In this document: piece after piece, positions 1-8,700 of the stretch | How the letters are laid out: each line of letters starts with the position of its first letter | Numbering within the stretch: the first letter of the stretch is position 1 | Origin: Chitinophaga pinensis | GTDB taxonomy: Bacteria; Bacteroidota; Bacteroidia; NS11-12g; UBA955 | DNA: 48,218 bases | Assembly (NCBI GenBank): GCA_945888525.1 | Contig: CAMDAF010000015.1 | Span: 1 to 48,218, forward strand | Direction: 5' to 3' | Notes under the pieces: model-generated | Told to the model about the DNA's origin: nothing | The model's input: only the letters and a program-made list of their open reading frames with translations | Database searches by the model: none | Translations under genes and position numbers: made by a program

Positions 1-523
1 AACCCGCATCAGATATGCCAACATTTGAGATTGGTCTAATTTCTTCCGTTTCTTTTGCTTTTGCTTGCTCAATTTTATCGTTCGCATTCTTAACGCGTTC
101 GCCATCCGCTTTGGTTTCGTTGATGCTTAGTTCAACATCTCTGCTTTTATCCACTTTGTAAGGGATTTCATAAGCTGTAACCTCCTCGCCACTAATTATT
201 TGCTTCATGGCCAATTCTCTTTTTTGAGCCATACCCAACTCATTTTCCAATTTGCTTATTTTTTTTAAAACTTCATTTTTCATTTTACCGTCAAAAGTTT
301 GACTGTATCCAGGGGCATAATCTTTCACACCAGGGAAAAGGGTAAAAATACCCCAGCTGATGAGTGAAAACAATAGTAAACCGGCAGAACCAATAAGCAA
401 AACGTTAAAAGGAGTAAGGCTAAGAGAAGTCTTTTCCTGTAGATTTGTTTCATTTATTATCAGAAGCCTATATCGGTTACTAAGTTTTTTTAATAATTTT
501 CTCCTGTTTTGTTTCTTATCCAT
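1..523 (-). CDS. M23-type peptidase-family envelope protein, N-terminal part (truncated by window edge)
   Basis: An open frame starts with ATG at 523 on the minus strand and runs without a stop to base 1, giving about 174 residues. It begins MDKKQNRRKLLKKLSNRYRL, has one membrane segment at about residues 43-65, then FPGVKDYAPGY and a charged, probably coiled-coil stretch with KISKLENELG. This N-terminus (short basic cytoplasmic tail, one transmembrane helix, a P-G-x-x-x-Y-x-P-G-Y type motif, coiled coil) is what I know from Bacteroidota proteins ending in a LytM/M23 peptidase domain. The peptidase domain would lie outside the window, so the catalytic part is inferred. The gene is divergent from porW/sprE, and both it and the PBP downstream of porW point to cell-wall work. 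Alternative: another coiled-coil envelope protein. Confidence 0.6.
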   Translation of the reverse strand, partial: MDKKQNRRKLLKKLSNRYRLLIINETNLQEKTSLSLTPFNVLLIGSAGLLLFSLISWGIFTLFPGVKDYAPGYSQTFDGKMKNEVLKKISKLENELGMAQKRELAMKQIISGEEVTAYEIPYKVDKSRDVELSINETKADGERVKNANDKIEQAKAKETEEIRPISNVGISDAG

Positions 524-546
524 GTAAAAAAATGCTCGGCAAATAA

Positions 547-554
547 TAAATTTG
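547..554 (+). promoter_or_regulatory. -7 promoter element for porW/sprE
   Basis: TAAATTTG matches the Bacteroidota -7 consensus TAnnTTTG. It lies in the divergent intergenic region, about 38 nt before the TTG start at 593, which leaves a leader of roughly 30 nt. Confidence 0.5.
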
Positions 555-592
555 CGTTTTCAAAGTTAATAGGTTTTGTCAAAGAATAAAAA

Positions 593-3142
593 TTGTTCAA
601 ATTAAAATATACATATCTTTTTTGCGTTTTCCTCACGGTTCAAGCAAATGCACAGTCATGGTTTTCAAAACAATGGCACAGCTCTGTGTCGCATTACAAT
701 TATTTCTACAACGCTAATCTATTGGTGTCTAATACCAGAGAAGAAACCGTTGTTGCGTTTAAAGACAATTATAAGGATGTTTTGTCTTTATATCCTATGC
801 TCGATCAAGCGTCTTTAAAAGGAAATGCGTCTAAAATGGATGAGGTCATAAAAAAATGCTCTCACATCATCGAAAAACACGGAAAGGGGAAATGGGTTGA
901 TGATGCTTATCTATTGATGGGGGATGCTCAATTGTTTAAAGGAGATTTTTACACTGCTGTGGAAGTATACGAATATGTAGCAGGTTCATTTAAATCAAGC
1001 ATACCAGCAGCTCAAGCAGAGATCAATTTAATTACCACCTATATTTTAATGGGCAAATTTGATGATGCAGAAGCACTTTATACAAAATTACTTTCAAAAA
1101 AAGATTTCCCTTTGGTTTTGAAAACCCAACTGGATATTGCAGGTGCTGCAGTTAATATCAAGCAGAAGAAATACCCCAACGCGATTAAATTGCTTGAAGC
1201 TGCCATTCCGAAAGTAAAGCACAAAATCCAAAAAGTGCGTTACAATTTTGTGCTGGCTCAGCTGTATGCATTGAATAAAAACAATATTCAAGCGGGTGTT
1301 CGCTATAAGAAAGTAATCAAACTTAATCCGCCTTACCAATTTGCTTTTAATGCAAAGTTAAATATGGCCAAAGCAATAAACATCAAAAACCGAGGCGAAG
1401 TAAAAAATGCCAAATTGGTGTTAAGAGAGATGCTTCGTGATGATAAAAACTTAGAGTATTTCGATCAAATTTATTTCGAATTGGGCAATCTTGAATTGGC
1501 CGATAAAAGTGAAGCCGCTGCGGCTGTCGAATACACCAATTGTCTGCGTTCTAATGGAACAGATATGGGTATAAAAAGCAATGCCTATTTAGCGCTTGCC
1601 GATATTTATTTTAAGAAGCAAGATTATGAAAACGCTCAGGTATTCTATGACAGTGCTGCAAGAACTATAGACCCTACGCATCCGGATTATAAAAAGATAC
1701 AAGACAAGAATTTGGTCTTAAATGAGTTGATTAAACATTTGGTTAATATCCGAGAAAAAGACAGTTTGTTGCGTTTGGCAGACAACGAAAAATTGCGTGA
1801 GAAAACAATAGACAAACTCATTAAACAAGAAAAGGAAAAGGCTGAGCAAGACAAGTTCAACCAAGAAGCTAAAAAGAACCAATTAAACAGCATTGACAAT
1901 TCAAATGGTGTCGTAACAAGCACCAATTTTCCATTTTACAACATGTCCTCTCGCACCAAGGGGCTTCAAGATTTTCAAAGAATTTGGGGCGCGCGTGAGT
2001 TAATGGATTTTTGGGCAGTGGGTAGCAATAAATCTGAACTTTGGAAGAAAATTGACAATGAGCAAAAGAGCAATGACCTTGGAAGTGAATTGAAAAAAGC
2101 TGCGATGGAGAAGGCGCCGAATGAACGTAAAAAGTATTATGAGAATTTGCCTTTCACCAAGTTGGAAAAACAACAAATGAAAGACGATTTAGCTGAATCT
2201 TATTTTTTAGGTGCGAATGTCTATTACCAAGACTTGAAGGAATACGACAAGGCCAAAAAAATGTTAGAGGAGTTAAATGCCAAACACCCAGACAACAAAT
2301 TTCAAATCAATGCTTGGTATTTATTAGCACGAATTGCCCAAGATCAAAAGAATATGGAGCGCGCTAATTATTTCATTGAATTGATCAGCAAACAAGATCC
2401 TAAGTCTAATTTTTTAAGTGTTCTTTTAAACCAAGATCAAATTGACAGTGCAACAGAAGTAATTGCGGCAGATGATGTCATTGAAATTTTATATTCAAAA
2501 GCCTATACCGCTTTTAAATCAAAAAAGTATGAAGACGCAATGAAGTTCAAGGCTGAAAATGACTTGAAATTTCCCGGTAATCCTTTGCAGGTGAATTTTG
2601 ATTATATTGAAGCTTTGATATTTGGCGAGCAAGGACAATTCAAACCTTTTCAAGTTAAATTGCAGGCAATTGCAGACAATTATCCAAACACAGCCATTGC
2701 CAATCAAGCAATCCAAACCATAGAATTGTTGAAGATCAAGAGTGGCGAAATTGTTGTTCAAAAGAGCAGCGGAAAATATATCTACAACCCTAGCTCTGAT
2801 CAGTTTTATATGCTTTTGGTGCCCAAAAATACCGACATGACACCGCTGAAAATTGCATTTTTAAATTACAACAAATCATTCTTTGCCAATGAGGGTCTAA
2901 AGGTAACCACTTCTTTATTGGCTGATCAATATCAAATCTTAATTGTCAATAATTTCAAAGGAATGGATCTTGCTAAAAATTATATAACTCAGATGCTTGC
3001 AAATGCTAACTTTTTTAGTGATTTAAAAATTACTGACACCACTTTACAGTACCTTATTAGCAAGGAAAACTTTACCATTTTAATTACTGAGAAATTAATT
3101 AGTGATTATGAATCGTTCTTCAAAACAAACTATACTTTTTAG
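593..3142 (+). CDS. porW: PorW/SprE-like TPR protein of the type IX secretion system
   Basis: An 849-residue tetratricopeptide protein. Residues 1-21 form a signal peptide ending QANAQ. Mature N-terminal features are SVSHYNYFYNAN, KMDEVIKKCSHIIEKHGKGK and WVDDAYLLMGDAQLFKGDFY. Helical TPR pairs fill most of the rest, with a Lys/Glu-rich linker near 395-430. The C-terminus (LISKENFTILITEKLISDYE) resembles the end of SprE proteins. PorW/SprE is needed for T9SS secretion and gliding, and is thought to link the outer-membrane translocon to the PorLM motor. The only in-frame start is TTG, because TAA lies at 587-589. Family members known to me are usually lipoproteins, but no lipobox cysteine is visible here (Cys11 is inside the hydrophobic core). 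A PBP1A-like gene follows 9 bp later and is probably co-transcribed. Confidence 0.8.
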   Translation: MFKLKYTYLFCVFLTVQANAQSWFSKQWHSSVSHYNYFYNANLLVSNTREETVVAFKDNYKDVLSLYPMLDQASLKGNASKMDEVIKKCSHIIEKHGKGKWVDDAYLLMGDAQLFKGDFYTAVEVYEYVAGSFKSSIPAAQAEINLITTYILMGKFDDAEALYTKLLSKKDFPLVLKTQLDIAGAAVNIKQKKYPNAIKLLEAAIPKVKHKIQKVRYNFVLAQLYALNKNNIQAGVRYKKVIKLNPPYQFAFNAKLNMAKAINIKNRGEVKNAKLVLREMLRDDKNLEYFDQIYFELGNLELADKSEAAAAVEYTNCLRSNGTDMGIKSNAYLALADIYFKKQDYENAQVFYDSAARTIDPTHPDYKKIQDKNLVLNELIKHLVNIREKDSLLRLADNEKLREKTIDKLIKQEKEKAEQDKFNQEAKKNQLNSIDNSNGVVTSTNFPFYNMSSRTKGLQDFQRIWGARELMDFWAVGSNKSELWKKIDNEQKSNDLGSELKKAAMEKAPNERKKYYENLPFTKLEKQQMKDDLAESYFLGANVYYQDLKEYDKAKKMLEELNAKHPDNKFQINAWYLLARIAQDQKNMERANYFIELISKQDPKSNFLSVLLNQDQIDSATEVIAADDVIEILYSKAYTAFKSKKYEDAMKFKAENDLKFPGNPLQVNFDYIEALIFGEQGQFKPFQVKLQAIADNYPNTAIANQAIQTIELLKIKSGEIVVQKSSGKYIYNPSSDQFYMLLVPKNTDMTPLKIAFLNYNKSFFANEGLKVTTSLLADQYQILIVNNFKGMDLAKNYITQMLANANFFSDLKITDTTLQYLISKENFTILITEKLISDYESFFKTNYTF

Positions 3143-3151
3143 ATAAATAAT

Positions 3152-5395
3152 ATGAACAAAAATGCGGTAAGTAACAGCAATCAAAAGTTTTGGAAAATAT
3201 TTCTATACACCCTTTTGTTTGTTCCTGTATTCTTTATTTTGGTTAACTTCGGTGTGCTTGGTTCAATGCCCGATATTGAAGAGTTAGAGAATCCAAAGAG
3301 CGCATTGGCCAGCGAATTGTATAGTGAGGATGGTGTGATGATTGGTCAATACTTCATACAAAAACGTTCTTATTTAGGGTATAATGACATTCCAACGGAC
3401 ATGTTTGATGCTTTGATTTCAACTGAGGATGAGCGGTTTTACGAACATTCTGGTATTGATGTAAAACGCTTACTTGGTGCCGTCGTTAGACTTGGTGCTT
3501 CAGGAGGTGCAAGCACAATAACGCAGCAATTGGCTAAAAACTTATTTCACTATGATGATGGAAAGCGCCCCAATATCTTTATCCGTTTAACTCAAAAATT
3601 AAAAGAATGGGTTATTGCAGTTCGATTGGAGAGAAGGTATACCAAAGAGGAAATCGCAACCATGTATTTAAACACCGTTCAATTTTCTGGAAATTCATAC
3701 GGAATTAAATCGGCTGCTAAAGAATTCTTCAACAAACAGGCTATTGATTTGAAGACCCAAGAATGCGCGGTTTTGGTTGGTGTTTTAAAGGCAATTACCG
3801 TTTATAATCCGAAACGGAATCCCAACAATTCAACCGCCAGACGTAATATAGTTTTGGGTCAAATGTTAAGAAATAAAAAATTAACGAACGAAGATTATGA
3901 GCGCTTGAAAGCCTTGCCAATTGTATTGGATTATCAATATGAGGATCATAATGAAGGTCTTGCTGTGTATTTCAGGGAATGGTTAAAACGCGATCTAACG
4001 AAATGGTGTAAAGAACATAAAAAGCCAAATGGCGAAAATTACAACCTTTATAAAGATGGTTTGAAAATTTATACCACCATCAATTCAAAATTACAGCAAT
4101 ACGCCGAGGAGGCTGCTTTTAAACATTTAAAAGATTTACAAGGGCAATTTGATAAATCGTGGGCAAATAAAGAACCATGGAGGGACGAAAATTGGAAAGT
4201 TTTGTCTAATTATCCTCTTGCCGAGTTAAAGAAAACGCCGAGATATTATGCTTTAAAACAAATGTATGATGGTGACACTGCAAAAATTATGAAGGTGTGC
4301 AGAACCAAAACCAAGATGACGGTGTTTTCTTGGAACGGCGATAGAGATACCAGCATGAGCCCATTAGATTCTGTTAAGTATATGAAAAAGTTCCTACATA
4401 CAGGGTTTATAGCCATTCAGCCAAGTACTGGTCAAGTAAAGGCATGGGTAGGCGGTATTAACCACCATTATTTTCAATACGACCATGTCAATAGAAGCGC
4501 TGGAAGGCAAGTTGGTTCAACTTTCAAACCTTTTGTTTATGCCTTAGCAATCGACAATAAATTATCACCTTGCATTCAGTTTCCAAACGTGCCACCTCCA
4601 TATCCAAATTGGACAGTGCACAACAGTGATGGCAGCTCAGGTGGAACTATGAATATGTATAGAGGTTTGGCCAATTCAACAAACTGTATTGTGGCCCAAT
4701 TGATGTACACCATGGGTGCCAATGCGCCAGCAAATGTTATAGACTTTGTAAGGAAAATGGGTATTGATTCGGCAAAATTAGATCCAGTACCATCCATTTG
4801 TTTGGGTGTTACAGACATTTCACCTTATGATATGGCGGGCGCTTTTTCAACATTTGCAAACAAAGGCTATTGGGTTGAACCAAGTTATTTAACGCGAATT
4901 GAAGATAAAAATGGCAATATTTTGGCTGAATTTGGCAGCACAGACATCAAGCAAATTATGACCGAAGAAAAGGCCTATGTCATGTGTCAATTGCTTGAAG
5001 GTGTAGTCCAAAGAGGCACTGCACAGCGTTTGAGAGGCAAATATGGCGTTGAGGGTTGGATAGGAGGTAAAACAGGAACCACCCAAAGCAATAGCGACGG
5101 ATGGTTTATGGGCGTTACCAAAGACCTAGTATGTGCAACTTGGGTGGGTTGTGATAGCCGCAAAGTGCGTTTCAGATCAACCAACCTTGGACAAGGCGCC
5201 CATGCGGCACTTCCAATATTTGCTTATTTTATTAAGAAAGCAAAAGAAGATCCTAAGTTGGATATTAATTTACTTCCAATAGACCGGCCGGCTCAGGAAT
5301 TAAGCACCGAATTTAACTGCAACCAGTACCAAGAAGAAGGCGATGTTGAGGAATTTGGTTCCGGAGGTGGCGGCGATTTGGATTTGGGAATCTAG
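3152..5395 (+). CDS. Class A penicillin-binding protein (PBP1A-type, transglycosylase/transpeptidase)
   Basis: A 747-residue bifunctional peptidoglycan synthase. A short cytoplasmic tail and one membrane helix (about 14-36) precede a GT51 glycosyltransferase domain (about 60-240) with EDERFYEHSG and GASTITQQLAKN and the helical motif LKEWVIAVRLERRYTKEEI. The transpeptidase domain (about 400-700) carries the three penicillin-binding motifs: S456-T-F-K459, S-T-N in LANSTNCIV, and K640-T-G-T643. The acidic/Gly-rich tail (GDVEEFGSGGGGDLDLGI) is low complexity. It polymerises lipid II and cross-links peptides in the periplasm. It follows porW by 9 bp, so the two likely share a transcript. No convincing hairpin terminator is visible after its stop. 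Confidence 0.93.
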   Translation: MNKNAVSNSNQKFWKIFLYTLLFVPVFFILVNFGVLGSMPDIEELENPKSALASELYSEDGVMIGQYFIQKRSYLGYNDIPTDMFDALISTEDERFYEHSGIDVKRLLGAVVRLGASGGASTITQQLAKNLFHYDDGKRPNIFIRLTQKLKEWVIAVRLERRYTKEEIATMYLNTVQFSGNSYGIKSAAKEFFNKQAIDLKTQECAVLVGVLKAITVYNPKRNPNNSTARRNIVLGQMLRNKKLTNEDYERLKALPIVLDYQYEDHNEGLAVYFREWLKRDLTKWCKEHKKPNGENYNLYKDGLKIYTTINSKLQQYAEEAAFKHLKDLQGQFDKSWANKEPWRDENWKVLSNYPLAELKKTPRYYALKQMYDGDTAKIMKVCRTKTKMTVFSWNGDRDTSMSPLDSVKYMKKFLHTGFIAIQPSTGQVKAWVGGINHHYFQYDHVNRSAGRQVGSTFKPFVYALAIDNKLSPCIQFPNVPPPYPNWTVHNSDGSSGGTMNMYRGLANSTNCIVAQLMYTMGANAPANVIDFVRKMGIDSAKLDPVPSICLGVTDISPYDMAGAFSTFANKGYWVEPSYLTRIEDKNGNILAEFGSTDIKQIMTEEKAYVMCQLLEGVVQRGTAQRLRGKYGVEGWIGGKTGTTQSNSDGWFMGVTKDLVCATWVGCDSRKVRFRSTNLGQGAHAALPIFAYFIKKAKEDPKLDINLLPIDRPAQELSTEFNCNQYQEEGDVEEFGSGGGGDLDLGI

Positions 5396-5725
5396 CGTTT
5401 TTGACTTTAATTATGTATTGACTAAAATCGAATTTAATGTAAATTTTTAGTCCTATTTTCACTTTAGTTGCGTTGTTTTTGTCACATAGATTTTTTAATT
5501 TGTTCATATTGGGTTACATCGGCTAGTTTATAATAGCTTAATCAATAGAGTTTTATTTAACCTATTTCTTATCAATTATCAATGGGAATTGACGTCTGTA
5601 AAAATGCGTTCTAAAGTTATTGAATTCTTACTTTGTATCAATAATTTTCATCTTTAATTAATACCATTGTTATTTTCATTTTACCTTAAAAGAGGTATTT
5701 CGCTGAGATCAAAATCAATGCATCA
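5396..5725. other. AT-rich intergenic region upstream of the phosphatase-like exoprotein gene
   Basis: This 330-bp stretch has no open frame of note. It is A/T-rich and contains only near matches to TAnnTTTG (for example TTACTTTG near 5630). I see no clear terminator, riboswitch or repeat. It presumably carries the promoter and a long leader for the 1702-aa gene. Confidence 0.5.
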
Positions 5726-8700
5726 ATGAAAAGAAATTTAACAAAAATGATTGGACTCTTGCTCTGTTTAATTACGAGCAAAGCGTCCGAGGCACAAATT
5801 AGTTTATTGCAGGACTACTCTAACAAGGTTTCTGCAACTATTGGCACTTTCCAAGGAATTAATTTCCGTGAAAGTGGATTCTCAGGTATGTATCCAATTC
5901 CTAATACCAACGGTAAAGAGTTTTGGGTAATATCAGACAGAGGCGTTAACGTAGATGCGGCATCAGCCAATCCGTCTACTTGCCGTCCTACTTACGACAA
6001 GATTTATGGATTCGCGAACTATGTACCAAAAATACATAGAGTACGTGTTTCTGGTGACTCAGTTCAAATTTTACAAACCATCACCATGAAGCGTCCAAAC
6101 GGAACAGGTGCTTCAGGATTGTTGAATCCAACAGGTTTTGGTAGCACTGCCGCAGAACTTATATCTACTGATACAGTTTTGAATTGCGCTAATTTTAACA
6201 AAAAAACAGTCGCAAAAGATGTTTGGGGTATTGACGCTGAAGGTTTAGTCGTTGATAAAGACGGAAACTTTTGGATATGTGAAGAAGGTGGTCCAACCAT
6301 TTGGAAATTAAATCCAAATGGCGTTGTCTTAAAAAGATACACACCTTATGCAAACTTATTTGGGGCTCAACCTGAGGATGTATTAATTGACTCATGTTTT
6401 AAATACCGTAAAAACAACAGAGGTTTTGAAGGTATTGCTTTGGCCCCGAATGGTAAAATATATGCAATTATTCAAAGTCCAATTTTATATCCAAACAAAA
6501 CAGTTGGAGAAGGCACTAGAGTGCATAGAATATTAGAAATCGATCCAGCTACAAACGCACAAAGAATGATCGTTTATTTAAACGATGGTATTATCGGTGC
6601 TTCTGGTTCTAACCAAATTCGTTTGCGCGATTGGAAAATCGGCGACATGGCTGCCATTAATGACAGCACATTTTTAGTTCTTGAAGCTGCACTTAGAGGC
6701 ACAACTGATATTAAAAAAGTATACACCATCAATATCAATGGCGCTACTTCTGTTAATTCTGGATTATACAGTGGTGTAACTCTAGAAGCTTTAGTAGATT
6801 CTTCAGGTTTAGCAAACAACAGCATCAAACCAGTTAAGAAAAAATTATTCATGAACTTATTGTCTAATTCATGGCCTGCAATTTTAGAAAAGGCTGAAGG
6901 ATTAGCAATTATCAATGATAGTACCATCGCAATTTGCAATGACAATGATTATGGCCAAATGGCATCTCTTCCAGACAATGGCATAGCGATGGCAACAGGT
7001 ATTACAGGTCACGTTTTTGTATACAGCCTAAAAGGTATTAACAAATTAAAAGATTACAAAGCACCTAAAACAGTTTTGGTTCCTGGTATCACAGGTTCAA
7101 ACTCATCACAATCTCCATATATATTGCCATTAACTCCAGGTGCATCGTTTACTTCATTGTTAACTGCAGGAGATGCAATTGGTTCATACAAAATGGCTGG
7201 TTTGGGTGACGGTATGGGTGCATACGACAATGGAAATGGTACATTTACAATGTTGTTGGCACACGAAGCTGGAAGCACAGCAGGTGTTGTTCGTGCACAT
7301 GGTAATACAGGTGCATTTGTATCTAAATGGATCATCAACAAATCAAACTTATCAATTGTAGGTGGTTCAGATTTAATTAAAGATATGTACTTATGGAACG
7401 GAACTGGCTACACCAAATACAATGCAGGAAGTCCGGCACCAATAGGGTTTGGACGTTTTTGTTCAGCAGATCTACCAGCGGTATCAGCATTCTATAATGC
7501 AGCTACAGGCCTAGGAACTCAAGAACGTATATTCATGAATGGTGAAGAAATCGGTAGTGAAGGAAGAGGATTCGCTCACATAGCAACTGGTGCAAACGCT
7601 GGTTCAACTTATGAATTGCCATACTTAGGTAAATTCTCATGGGAAAATGCAGTAGCAAGTCCAGTTTCTAGCAACAAAACAATTGTAGCTGGAACAGACG
7701 ATGCAACTCCAGGTCAAGTTTACTTCTATGTAGGAACAAAAACCAATACTGGTAACGAAATCAGCAAAGCAGGTTTAAGCAATGGTAAATTATATGGTGT
7801 TGCGGTAGCAGGTTTAACACTTGAATCAAGTTCAAGCATCCCAGCTGCTAACACTACCTTTACATTGGTTGATTTAGGTCAAGTTCAAAACACGACAGGT
7901 GCTGCATTAAACACAGCAAGTAATATTGCAGGTGTAACCAATTTCTTAAGACCAGAAGATGGTGCATTTGATCCAAGTAATCCAAGAGATTTCTATTTTG
8001 TTACGACAAATTCATTTACAAGTCCAAGCAGAATGTGGAGATTGCGTTTTACAGATCCTGCAAATCCAGAATTGGGTGGAACAATCACAGCTGTACTAGA
8101 CGGAACAGAAGGACCAAAAATGATGGACAACATAAGCATCGACAATTATGGTCATATCTTAATTCAAGAAGATCCAGGATTCCAAACATATTTGGCTAGA
8201 ATCTGGGAGTATACAATTGCTACTGATGTTGTTGTTGCAACAGCTGAGCATGATGCTACAAGATTCTCATTGGGTGGTTCAAACTACTTAACACAAGACG
8301 AAGAGTCATCAGGAATCATAGATGTTCAAGGTATCTTAGGTGCAGGAATGTTCTTATTATACGATCAAGCGCACTATGCAGTAGCAGGTGAGCAAATGGA
8401 AGGTGGTCAATTATTGTCTTATTTCAATCCAGAGACTTTCAAATCTAATCCTGAAATTGCTTTGTCAGGCAACAGCATTAATATAGTAGATGGTGATTTA
8501 TTGCCTTCAGCTACAGACAATACCGATTTTGGTAGATTGGCTGGTGCTCAAACTAAAACGTTCACAATTAGCAATGCTGGACCAGGTACTCTTACCATTT
8601 CAGACATTCAATTTAAAGGTTTAAATTTATCAGATTTTTCATTGGTAAACCCTCCAGTGTTTCCTTTGAATTTGTTAGCCAATAACAACCAAACAATAAC

